Positions 54,130-61,804 of a DNA stretch of 64,000 nt are shown piece by piece. Each line of letters begins with the position of its first letter. Positions within the stretch are counted from its first letter, which is position 1. The DNA comes from CAVZTX01 sp963778375 (GTDB lineage Bacteria > Chloroflexota > Ktedonobacteria > Ktedonobacterales > Ktedonobacteraceae). A program made the position numbers and the translations under genes. The notes beneath the pieces are model-generated. The model searched no databases. It saw only the letters and a list, made by a program, of their open reading frames with translations, and was not told where the DNA came from. Location: the NCBI GenBank assembly GCA_963778375.1, contig CAVZTX010000014.1, positions 9,954 to 73,953 of the forward strand, given 5' to 3'.

Positions 54130-54473
54130 GGTTGGCCTTCCTTTCTGGAGATATATTCATCTAGAACATCGTCATCTTTGACGCGTTCAAATGGTGTGTG
54201 ACAGTTGTTGCAATAGTATTGGACGGTAAGTAGTTGCGAACCGAACAGCGAAAAGAGTTCGGTGTCGCTTGAGCCACAATATGGACAGTTTATTGTATGA
54301 CCGCCTGGGGCACTTTCAAGGCGACCGCGTTCAGATCCAGAGTATTCAGTTCCAGAGCGACCGCATTCGGTTCCAAAGGTTCCAGGGCGACCGCGTTCAA
54401 TTCCAGGGCGACCGCAAGGGTCGCCCCTACCATATACGTTTCTCGATTTGTCTGCATTATATTCCAAGTACAT
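54126..54473 (-). CDS. Stand-alone PaaD-type zinc ribbon with repeat-derived N-terminus
   Basis: 115 residues in two unlike parts. The C-terminal 55 are a zinc ribbon (CPYCGSSDTELFSLFGSQLL...YYCNNCHTPFERVK) that matches the C-terminal domain of ordinary PaaD, missing from the PaaD at 55474. The N-terminal ~58 residues (RGDPCGRPGIERGRPGTFG...) are translated from tandem GGGCGACC repeats. The start overlaps the end of paaC by 17 bases and the stop overlaps the crotonase start, so it is translated in the operon. It probably completes PaaD function in epoxidase maturation; a shorter internal start is possible. Confidence 0.7.
   Translation of the reverse strand: MYLEYNADKSRNVYGRGDPCGRPGIERGRPGTFGTECGRSGTEYSGSERGRLESAPGGHTINCPYCGSSDTELFSLFGSQLLTVQYYCNNCHTPFERVKDDDVLDEYISRKEGQP
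54316..54435. repeat. Four tandem GCGACCGC-type repeats ending in a REP palindrome
   Basis: Units beginning GGCGACCGCGTTCAGATCCAG (about 54320, 54356, 54386) at 21-36 base spacing end with the palindrome GGCGACCGCAAGGG...TCGCCCCTAC (54407-54430). They lie wholly in the zinc-ribbon gene and expand its N-terminus. Confidence 0.65.
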
Positions 54474-55224
54474 GCGGAAATCTTCTTCCTACGGTATCCC
54501 ACTTGTCCCAGGGGAGGGATTGGGTGATTTCCCACTGTTTGGTCATGGCGTTGAAGGATACAGGTACATCGATCTCTAAGCTTGAGAGTGTGGGCATAAT
54601 TTTTTGCAGGTAGCGGCTGCGCAGTTCGTCAGGGGTTGCATCAATGATATCCTCCTGGTAAAGCTGTTGCATGGTCGGGTCATCGTTGGGACCGAACCAG
54701 CAGAGCGTTTCGTCCCAAAGACGATTGAGGGAGGCAAGGAGCGTTGAACGGACGGCTCCACCGGCTTTGGCAAGGCGCCGTACCCAAGCTTCCGCGTGCA
54801 TCTCATGGATGCGCTCTTCCTGAACAATTTTGCGGGAACGTTGACGCAACGGCTCGTAGCTGGAGTTCTGGGCTGCCTCAAAGAAGGCAGTCAGCGCAGT
54901 GTCCAGCAGAAAATTCGTAGCGACGAAATCAGACCAGCCTTGAAAATCGTTGTCGAGGAAGGCGAGATGGTAGTGCAAGGTGCGGGTCATAGGCTCAATC
55001 TGGGTAGGATCAGCTTCGGACTGAGTGAAGTTTTCGAGCAGCGGATAGAGCGTGCGCGTGTGCCCCAATTCGTCTTGCGTCATAGCGGCAGCAGCAACGG
55101 CAGCTTCTAAGGCGGGAGCGCCATTACACCAGTAGGCATAACGTCGGCCGATGGCCTGTTTGTTATCAGCCAACGACGAGAGGATGTTAAAAAGGGCCGG
55201 GTGGTCAAGACGTGTAGTAGTCAT
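54457..55224 (-). CDS. paaC: Phenylacetyl-CoA 1,2-epoxidase subunit PaaC
   Basis: 255 residues, ferritin-like structural subunit of the PaaABCE monooxygenase that makes ring-1,2-epoxyphenylacetyl-CoA. Helix signatures AIGRRYAYWCNGAPALEAAVAAAAMTQDELGHTRTLY and QEERIHEMHAEAWVRRL resemble PaaC (diiron-type motifs, only partly metal-binding in this subunit). It overlaps paaB by 4 bases. Order on this strand is paaA, paaD, paaB, paaC instead of the common paaABCDE, and no paaE reductase is in the window. Confidence 0.88.
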   Translation of the reverse strand: MTTTRLDHPALFNILSSLADNKQAIGRRYAYWCNGAPALEAAVAAAAMTQDELGHTRTLYPLLENFTQSEADPTQIEPMTRTLHYHLAFLDNDFQGWSDFVATNFLLDTALTAFFEAAQNSSYEPLRQRSRKIVQEERIHEMHAEAWVRRLAKAGGAVRSTLLASLNRLWDETLCWFGPNDDPTMQQLYQEDIIDATPDELRSRYLQKIMPTLSSLEIDVPVSFNAMTKQWEITQSLPWDKWDTVGRRFPHVLGI

Positions 55225-55460
55225 GATGCAATCACCGTCACAATGCTGTCACGCGGCACAATAACCATCTCAACCCATGCAAACTCGTCATAGATGCTGC
55301 GGGCGTAGACCTTTGCCAATTCCACATCATCGGCCATGACATTGCCGATTTCGTGCAAAGGCTCTTCGAATTTGCGGCGTGCATACACCTGCCATACACA
55401 ACTCTCGTTAAGGGCTTCACGCCGAGGTCTGCTGGTAGGGCTGTCTGTGGTTGTGGTCAT
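55221..55460 (-). CDS. paaB: Phenylacetyl-CoA epoxidase subunit PaaB
   Basis: 79 residues. The PaaB fold bridges PaaAC subunits into larger assemblies. CVWQVYARRKFEEPLHEIGNVMADDVELAKVYARSIYDEFAWVEMVIVPRDSIV matches the family (VFVR...H.G.V.A.D...A...A...Y.RR.E...I.VV). Its stop overlaps the paaC start; 13 bases separate it from paaD. Short length is normal for this subunit. Confidence 0.88.
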   Translation of the reverse strand: MTTTTDSPTSRPRREALNESCVWQVYARRKFEEPLHEIGNVMADDVELAKVYARSIYDEFAWVEMVIVPRDSIVTVIAS

Positions 55461-55473
55461 CGTTGGCCTCCTT

Positions 55474-55827
55474 TCATGCAGATATCCCCCAGGTGCGCAT
55501 AATTTCGATGCCCTCCTCGCTCAAGCGTGCCTTTGTCCAGACAGGGTCCCATACTATCTCGATATCGACCCGCCGCACTCGTGGTTCCTGAAGCAGGCGG
55601 GCACGAATATCATCCATGATAAAATCCATCGCGGGACATCCCATCGCGGTAAAAGTGAGTTTGATGTTCACAATGCCATCATGCTCTGTGAGATCGACGA
55701 TCAGACCCATATCCACTACGCTGATAGGAATTTCCGGGTCGGTCACGTCACGCAGAGCATCCCACAAGGCGGGACAGGATGTATCCGTAGATGGATGCGT
55801 CTGCAAAGATGGATAGGTGGTCGTCAT
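55474..55827 (-). CDS. paaD: PaaD metal-sulfur assembly (DUF59/MIP18-like) protein, lacking zinc ribbon
   Basis: 117 residues. ALRDVTDPEIPISVVDMGLIVDL and LTFTAMGCPAMDFIMDDIRARL are diagnostic of the DUF59/MIP18 fold, and the WDPVWTKARLSEEGIEIMRTWGI ending is typical of PaaD. It is needed for iron-sulfur or diiron maturation of the epoxidase system. The second, zinc-ribbon domain present in most PaaD proteins is absent here and found as a separate gene two genes downstream. It overlaps paaA by 4 bases. Confidence 0.88.
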   Translation of the reverse strand: MTTTYPSLQTHPSTDTSCPALWDALRDVTDPEIPISVVDMGLIVDLTEHDGIVNIKLTFTAMGCPAMDFIMDDIRARLLQEPRVRRVDIEIVWDPVWTKARLSEEGIEIMRTWGISA

Positions 55828-56777
55828 GCATTCTGCTCCAGTAATCGCAGCATCTCCCGCTTGCCGCGCTGCACCATACCGACGAATTCTTCGTTCTTAG
55901 GACCACGGGCCTTCCAGCGTTTCATTACATCGTCCCAGGTGCATGGGCCTTCTTCGAGCAGCCAGCGCTTGGCTTCAGCATCGAAGTGCGCGGGGAAGGG
56001 GCAATCAATGACGTATTTCTTTGAAGCTTCGTCGTAGTGCGCGGGAACGTTGAGTTGCAGTTCGTTACACAACGGTACTGCCGTAGACATCCAGATCTGG
56101 CGCAGTTCGTCGTTGCTATGGCCCTTAAAGCCGTATTCGAGTTGTTCGCCGTGTTTCTTTAAGTCATCGGGAAGGCCGAACCATTCAACGGTGAGCAGGA
56201 ACATCCAGTCCACAGCTTTCTGTAGCTCTTCGTGGCTACTGGTGTCGGTATTGAGGCGACGCATCCACTGTTCTCCGTGCCGCAGGTGGAAGGTTTCTTC
56301 CTTGTCTACCTTGACAAGGGCACGCTTCCAGGGGCCAAAGGTTGTACTCTGATATACATCGCCAAGCAGGGTGTAGCCTGCTCGATCATAAAATGCGTTG
56401 GCGACAACCAGTTCTATCCAGCTATCTAGCGGTACATCAAAGGCGTACGGGTATTTGAAGTTACGGGGTTCGCGCTCAAATATCAGTTCGTCCATATTGA
56501 CGCCAAGGTCACGCAGGAGGCGGTAGGCAATATGGGCATGTCCCAACTCGTCCTGGATGATTGAGACTGCCGAACCGAAGGCATTCAAAGAGGGCGCGTG
56601 GACGGCGGCATGATAATAAGCGGGTGCGCTGATCAATTCGGTATCGGCGGAGACAGTCAGAATGCGCTTCATACCTTCCAGGTAGATAGGGCTCATATGA
56701 TCGAGCAATTCGACGAGTTGTTGCTTACGTATACGACCGAGCAGAGCTTCTTCGCTCTGTAAAGTGGCGGGAGTCAT
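55824..56777 (-). CDS. paaA: Phenylacetyl-CoA epoxidase catalytic subunit PaaA
   Basis: 317 residues. This diiron subunit performs the oxygen insertion. Ligand-bearing helices are visible as SIIQDELGHAHIAYRLLRDLG and KVDKEETFHLRHGEQWMRRL (ExxH motifs), with FKYPYAFDVPLDSWIELVVANAFYDRAGY as further family block. The ATG chosen is preceded by AAAGGAG at 9 bases; an in-frame codon at 56831 would add 18 residues over the operator. First gene of the paa operon, with a good promoter upstream. Confidence 0.92.
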   Translation of the reverse strand: MTPATLQSEEALLGRIRKQQLVELLDHMSPIYLEGMKRILTVSADTELISAPAYYHAAVHAPSLNAFGSAVSIIQDELGHAHIAYRLLRDLGVNMDELIFEREPRNFKYPYAFDVPLDSWIELVVANAFYDRAGYTLLGDVYQSTTFGPWKRALVKVDKEETFHLRHGEQWMRRLNTDTSSHEELQKAVDWMFLLTVEWFGLPDDLKKHGEQLEYGFKGHSNDELRQIWMSTAVPLCNELQLNVPAHYDEASKKYVIDCPFPAHFDAEAKRWLLEEGPCTWDDVMKRWKARGPKNEEFVGMVQRGKREMLRLLEQNA

Positions 56778-56824
56778 AACGATTGCTCCTTTGTTGAAGC
56801 GGACAAGAAGGCCAAGCCTTGATT

Positions 56825-56874
56825 TACCCACGTGGGTATACCAAATTGTATGTTGGGGGTGAAAGGAATGTCAA
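56825..56874 (-). promoter_or_regulatory. Promoter and palindromic operator of the paa operon
   Basis: On the minus strand a perfect TTGACA (complement at 56869-56874) is 18 bases from TACAAT (56845-56850). Just past the -10 box is a perfect 14-base palindrome TACCCACGTGGGTA (56825-56838), covering the expected start site, where a bound repressor would block transcription. A TetR-type (PaaR-like) protein is the likely binder, but none is encoded nearby. Confidence 0.75.
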
Positions 56875-56942
56875 GTTGGGTATCTTGATATTCCTCTTCA
56901 ATCAGAATTGACTCAACCTTTATGAACATTGTTCTGGGAAGG

Positions 56943-58729
56943 TTAGCTCATCGTTGCTTTACGGGGGTGTGGCGTCCACCCTGTAGGAGCGGGTATTCCA
57001 AGCGTGTTACGCAAGACACCGATACCCTCAACTTCGAGTTCTACCACATCACCTGCTTGCACCATTTTCCCCAGTTCTAAGCCGCATCCAAAGCCAACCG
57101 TTCCCGATCCAATCAATTCCCCGACCTGAATACCTTCTGCTTTAGAAATATAGGCGATAAGTTCTTCAATGCTCCACATCATACTCGCGCTTGATCCACG
57201 CGACCATTCTTCGCCATTCACACATGCCACCATCGTCAAGTTATGCACATCCAGTTCGTCTAGCGTCGTAAACCAGGGTCCTAGCGCGGTCGCAAAATCC
57301 TTGCCTTTCGCTGGTCCTAGCAGTCCCTCCATTTCGCGCACCTGGTAATCGCGCGCACTGAAACCGTTCAAGATAGTGACGCCAAGCAGGTACGAGAGGC
57401 CTGTTCTGGTCTCACATCTTTTCCCGACCTCCCAACGACAAAGCCCAGTTCCAATTCATAATCCATTCTCTGAATATAGTCGGGCCAAGGAACTTCTGAC
57501 TCATGCCCGATGAGGGTGAGAGGATTGCCCTTATAGTAGAGTGGCATTTCATAATATGCATGAGGAACTTGCCCCAAGGCTTTAGTGAAGGAGTTTTGGA
57601 GGTGTTGCTCGAAGACGAGGCAGTCTCGCATTACTGGAGGATCAAGCGGCGCAAGCCAGGATACCTGCTTCAAGGGCAATAAAGCCTGTTCGTCCTCGAT
57701 AGATGCGACAGTTGCCTCGACAGCGGTGAGAAAGGTTGGTCCAGCGGCAAGTGCTGCACACATGCTAGATGGATAGAAGGCGGAATAGAGGAGGGCAACC
57801 TTGTCGCCCTGCTTCATCTTGATTCCATTCAGCGTCGTCTCACGGGTGACTGTCCGGGCAAAGAGATGCGTCGGATTATCGTAGCGCAAGCTCTCCTCTA
57901 TGAGCGAGGAAATATGATCCGGGTCCTGACGCAACCGCACCTGCTCCCCAGGCCGTTCAGCAAGATAGAGCAGAAGGTTCCCTGTCGCGTTCATGGTCGT
58001 CTCATGGCCTGCAACAACAAAGCCAGCGAGGATCGAAAACAGTTCCTCGTCGGTCAGGAGACGACCTTCAATTGTCGTCGTGACGAACTGAGTGATCAGG
58101 TCGTTCCGTGGGTGAGCGCGCCTCTCATTCACCTCGTCCATCAAGAGCGCAAGCAACTCGCGCAGCGGAGCCGGGTCCCGTTCCTTGCCATAGGTCATCC
58201 ACAACTGCTCTGTAATGGTGCGAATGCGTGAGGTCGTGTGTTCTTTGAGCCCAAGCATTCCACTGATAACGCGAATCGGCAGTTGTACCGCGAGTTCGCT
58301 GACCAGCTCTCCACCTCCTTTGGCTGCAAGCGGAGCCAGCAGTTGGACGATCACGGAGCGAATGACCGGTTCATGGCTGCGGATCAGGCGCAAGTTCAGC
58401 GCATCATTGAAGATTTTCCGGTACTGTGTATGGGAGGGCGGGTCATAGTCAATCGGGATCGATTTCATCTGGCCCCCTTGGCGGGGAATATGAACGCCTT
58501 CGGCAGAGGAAAAGGTCACAGGGTCCATCAATGCTGTAACGATGTCGGCGTACCGAGAGACGACCCAAAAACCACCATACCTGTCGGACCGCGCCACGGG
58601 GCACTCCTGTCGAAGATGTTCATAGATCTGATACACGTTGTCGTGTGTAAGGGCGGGGTCATGGTGGTCGAAGTGAGGACACCAGGCCGACAGGTCGCTG
58701 TCAGATAAAGAATGCTCTGTAGGCTTCAT
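56943..58729 (-). pseudogene. Chimera: cytochrome P450 front fused to FAH-family hydrolase, then frameshifted
   Basis: Residues 1-~316 are a P450 core: helix I LAGFVVAGHETTMNATG and the ExxR motif EESLRYDNP are intact, but the heme-binding Cys loop is missing. The text then continues in frame (LLYS then AFYPSSM) as a fumarylacetoacetate-hydrolase-family protein, lacking its first ~30 residues: VPWPDYIQRMDYELELGFVVGRSGKDV. Shortly after, the frame breaks (near 57390); the remainder GFSARDYQVREMEGLLG...GTVGFGCGLELG lies in the next frame to 56943. So one deletion joined two genes and one base was lost. The chimera starts after GGAGGTACGTA and ought not bind heme. Intact P450 and FAH genes occur further right. 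Confidence 0.8.
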
Positions 58730-58777
58730 TACGTACCTCCTCAAGGTGACAGGTTAGAGGTGTTTCTCTCGGTCATC

Positions 58778-58868
58778 TTGACAAACTGCGGAAAACTGTA
58801 TACACTCTTGGTAAGTATAACTAGGTTAGAAGGAATTTTCAAGAGCTTGGCAGTAAATCTGTATACAG
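58778..58868. promoter_or_regulatory. Divergent promoters with two CTGTATACA operator boxes
   Basis: The region between the P450/FAH chimera and the FAH gene holds boxes CTGTATACA at 58796-58804 and CTGTATACAG at 58859-58868. Minus-strand promoter: TTGAAA (58837-58842) and TATACT (58814-58819), 17-base spacing, with the first box just beyond the -10. A rightward TTGACA is at 58778-58783. Boxes of this form (TGTATACA) suit a GntR/FCD regulator, and one is encoded at 59931. The 58745-59027 gap has no other gene. Confidence 0.7.
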
Positions 58869-59027
58869 TTTTCTAAAATCGAGATGAGAGCAACTCATCT
58901 TGACTTGTAAGATGATGTAATGTAGGGAAGAAGAGAGAAATTGTATATAGAACAAGGTAGCCGTCAACAAAGCTGTCGTGTTGTGTTTCACTGGTAGGTT
59001 GAAGGCGATACGAGAGGAGTCTCTGAT

Positions 59028-59906
59028 ATGATGCTCGTGAGTTACCGTCCAAGCGATGCAGATACCTCCTGGCGCGCTGGAATAATGCGCGATCAGGCGG
59101 TCGTTGATGTGAGCGCCTATGTCTCAAGCGATGGGAGATCATACTCTTCAATGCGAGAACTGTTGCCGTTGCTTGATGAGCTGTGCGTGTGGGCCAGTCA
59201 GCAGTTCGACACGGGGAACCAAGTCCTCTCGCTCGAAACGCTTGAGCTTGGCCCTCCTGTTCCCAACCCGGACAAAATTCTATGTCTCGGTGTGAACTAC
59301 CGCGAGCATGCCGCTGAAGCCCAGCAGGAGATACCTGTGGTGCCCGTGGTCTTCGCCAAGTTCCGTAACAGTTTAACTGGTCCGACCAGTCCAATTCTCT
59401 TACCGAGTGTGAGTAAACTCATCGACTATGAGGGGGAGTTAGCCGTCATCATGGGCAAGCGTTGCAAGGCCGTTCCTGAACAAGAGGCGCTTGGGTATGT
59501 AGCGGGGTATAGTATTATAAACGATGTAACCGCTCGTGACATACAAGCCCAGACGAGCCAATGGACGGCGGGCAAGGCACTCGACACCTTCGCTCCTATG
59601 GGGCCAGGAATTGTTCCAGCATCCCAGATTTCCGATCCCCAAACACTCACACTCATCACGAGGGTGAACGGGCAAGAAGTACAGCACGATAGCACTGCGA
59701 ACATGATTTTTTCCGTCGCGGTGGCTATTGCCTTTCTCAGTTCGCTGATGACCTTAGAACCTGGCGACATTATCGCTACGGGAACACCCTCTGGTGTCGG
59801 TTTCAAACGTAAGCCTCCTCTCTTCCTACAGGATGGTGACGTGGTCGAGGTCGAGATTGAGCGCATTGGGCGTCTTCGTAATCCGGTGAAGCGAGGAGAA
59901 AATTGA
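59028..59906 (+). CDS. Fumarylacetoacetate hydrolase (FAH) family protein
   Basis: 292 residues. KILCLGVNYREHAAEAQQEIPVVPVVFAKFRNSLTGPTSPILLPSVSKLIDYEGELAVIMGKRC contains the ExE-type metal site, DVTARDIQAQTSQWTAGKALDTFAPMGPGIVPA and the ending GTPSGVGFKRKPPLFLQDGDVVEVEIERIG are conserved in homoprotocatechuate-pathway isomerases/decarboxylases (HpcE-like) and acylpyruvases. In this setting it probably cleaves or isomerises a ring-cleavage product. Intact, unlike its half-copy in the chimera. Ribosome site GAGAGGAG; 24 bases before the GntR gene. Confidence 0.85.
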   Translation: MMLVSYRPSDADTSWRAGIMRDQAVVDVSAYVSSDGRSYSSMRELLPLLDELCVWASQQFDTGNQVLSLETLELGPPVPNPDKILCLGVNYREHAAEAQQEIPVVPVVFAKFRNSLTGPTSPILLPSVSKLIDYEGELAVIMGKRCKAVPEQEALGYVAGYSIINDVTARDIQAQTSQWTAGKALDTFAPMGPGIVPASQISDPQTLTLITRVNGQEVQHDSTANMIFSVAVAIAFLSSLMTLEPGDIIATGTPSGVGFKRKPPLFLQDGDVVEVEIERIGRLRNPVKRGEN

Positions 59907-59930
59907 AGAAGAGTATACAAAGCGAAAAGC

Positions 59931-60806
59931 ATGAATGATACACATGATCTGCTGCCATTGCAAGCGGAAGTGTTCACTAGTGGACTTGATGGAGAAAACG
60001 GAGTTGCTCCTCTCTATACACGCTTGCGCACAATGATACTTAACGGTGTGTTCCCTCCCGGCTCGATGCTTTCCCAGGTCAAGCTGGCCGAGTCGCTGGG
60101 TGTCAGCCGTATTCCGCTGCGAGAGGCACTGCGCATGCTTCAGAAAGAAGGACTGATTGAGGCGGAACATAATCAACGCGCGAGAGTGCCTTCCTTTGAG
60201 CCAGCCATCGTCGACTCTCTGTACGCCAGTCGTATTCTGTTGGAAGCCTTGAGTATTCGTTTGACGGTTCCACGCATCGAGCAGGCAGATGTACAAGCCC
60301 TCAAGCAAACGCTTGCTGAAATGGATGAGGCCGCGGCTCGCGAGGACCTGGATGCCTGGGAAGAACCGCACCGTCGTTTCCATCATCTTCTCGTTATTCA
60401 TGCAGAGGACTCGATGCGTCAGAGGATAGCGAGCTATGCCGACCAGTGCGAATATTACCGGCGTCTGTACTACCGCATCGTGAGTATGCAGCGACCAGCA
60501 GAAGTCATCGCAGCCGAACATCGCTCCATTGCCAGCGCGTGTACACAAGGAAATGCGTACCTTGCGGCATATCTTTTAACGCGCCATTACGCTCGCACTG
60601 CACTGACGGTGCTTGGACAGATGACACCAGAATTTGATCCAATAGCAGTACGCATGGCATTGCAGATCGTCGGAGCAGATACGCCTCTTTCCGAGGCACT
60701 CCAGTCCAGGATGCAAGCAAACGCACAAAGGGGATGGGGCTTCGGTGAACGGAAAAAGAAGCCAGCGTGTGTAAAGAAAAGTGAACACGGTGTTTTTCAA
60801 GAATGA
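59931..60806 (+). CDS. GntR-family regulator with FCD domain
   Basis: 291 residues. Winged helix APLYTRLRTMILNGVFPPGSMLSQVKLAESLGVSRIPLREALRMLQKEGLIEAE is textbook GntR, and the C-terminal all-helical FCD effector domain contains the metal/ligand histidines EPHRRFHHLLVIHAED and AEHRSIASAC. It probably represses the flanking divergent operons through the CTGTATACA boxes at 58796 and 58859 and is released by a carboxylic-acid intermediate. It sits between FAH and the VOC gene on the same strand. Confidence 0.85.
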   Translation: MNDTHDLLPLQAEVFTSGLDGENGVAPLYTRLRTMILNGVFPPGSMLSQVKLAESLGVSRIPLREALRMLQKEGLIEAEHNQRARVPSFEPAIVDSLYASRILLEALSIRLTVPRIEQADVQALKQTLAEMDEAAAREDLDAWEEPHRRFHHLLVIHAEDSMRQRIASYADQCEYYRRLYYRIVSMQRPAEVIAAEHRSIASACTQGNAYLAAYLLTRHYARTALTVLGQMTPEFDPIAVRMALQIVGADTPLSEALQSRMQANAQRGWGFGERKKKPACVKKSEHGVFQE

Positions 60807-60851
60807 GGTGGGAGGCATTGGAGAAATGTATCCCGTTTAGGTAATATCATG

Positions 60852-61694
60852 TCACAGACGACAAGGAGGAAATCGATGTCACAAGAATTTGAGGGGAGTG
60901 CTCGTGCAATGCCCGTTCTGCATCATGTCAATCTCAAGACGATACGCCTGCAGGAGATGATTGACTGGTACGCCACCGTCATTGGCCTGACAACGGTCTT
61001 TCAGTTTCCAGGCGGTGCCTGGTTGACCAACGATACCGCAAACCACCGCCTGGCACTCCTCACATCATCCAGGATGAGTGATGACACAGACAAACTGGTT
61101 CATACGGGCATCCATCATATCGCGTTTGAGTACGCGACGATTGATGATCTGCTGGATGCCTACACACGCTTGAAGGAACTGGGGATCAAGCCACACATGT
61201 CCCTGGATCATGGCATGACACTCTCGTTCTACTACGTCGATCCCGATGGCAACAGCGTGGAACTCCAGGTGGACAACTTTGGGGACTGGACGCAATCGAC
61301 AGAATGGATGCGCACCTCGCCCGACTTCGCGGCGGACCCCATTGGCCAGTTTGTGGCGAAAGCGTCGACACTGCCCGAGGCCCTGGACGCCTTCATGATG
61401 CGCCGCTTCGAGCGCGTGCGGAGTGTCGTCGAGACTAGCGTGAGGCTCTCACATCTCGAGCAGGAGAAGGCACCTGCGTCGGAGAACCGGGCACTGCTGA
61501 CCTCGGCGTTCAGGGCCCTCACGGAACCCTACTAATGTCATCGCCCCACCGACCCCACGCCCGTCCAGAAGCCAACGCACGTAACAACAGCGAATATCTA
61601 TTTCTTAAAAACCGAGATGGCAGACGCTGGTGAGATGTATTCCGTCAAGGCAACACTCTATCACAGACGACAAGGAGGAAATCGACGTCACAAG
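60852..61694 (+). repeat. Duplicated 34-base leader (60852-60885 and 61661-61694)
   Basis: The leader TCACAGACGACAAGGAGGAA and the following 14 bases, ending at the second codon region, occur in front of the VOC gene and again, 33 of 34 bases equal, in the spacer ahead of the P450 gene. The second copy has ACG in place of the start ATG. Flanking bases GAGAAATGTATCCCG / GAGATGTATTCCG are also related. Confidence 0.75.
60876..61535 (+). CDS. VOC-family (extradiol dioxygenase-like) protein
   Basis: 219 residues with one glyoxalase/bleomycin-resistance/dioxygenase fold. Metal ligands are likely H17 (HHVNLK), H81 (IHHIAF) and E129 (NSVELQVD); the DPDGNSVEL and SFYYVDPDG segments resemble small type I extradiol dioxygenases. 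In a cluster with FAH, GntR and P450 it may open an aromatic ring ahead of the FAH step. The start is the ATG after AAGGAGGAAATCG; an in-frame start at 60849 is upstream of the ribosome site and unlikely. The C-terminal helix is longer than in minimal VOC proteins. Confidence 0.8.
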   Translation: MSQEFEGSARAMPVLHHVNLKTIRLQEMIDWYATVIGLTTVFQFPGGAWLTNDTANHRLALLTSSRMSDDTDKLVHTGIHHIAFEYATIDDLLDAYTRLKELGIKPHMSLDHGMTLSFYYVDPDGNSVELQVDNFGDWTQSTEWMRTSPDFAADPIGQFVAKASTLPEALDAFMMRRFERVRSVVETSVRLSHLEQEKAPASENRALLTSAFRALTEPY

Positions 61695-61804
61695 GAGGTA
61701 TCGTCTATCGTGTACGTCAATCAAGTGTGTAAATCATTTCACTCCATGGCACGCGAAGGCGCGTCAGGAGATCAGTTCATCCACAAGAGAGAAGAGAGGT
61801 GACA

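Noticed and set aside
54316..54435. Possible CRISPR array
   Set aside because: Only four unequal units without conserved spacers of one length; they lie inside a coupled reading frame and end in a REP palindrome.
55336..56037. 233-residue plus-strand frame over paaB, paaD and paaA
   Set aside because: No recognisable domain and it crosses three coupled minus-strand genes.
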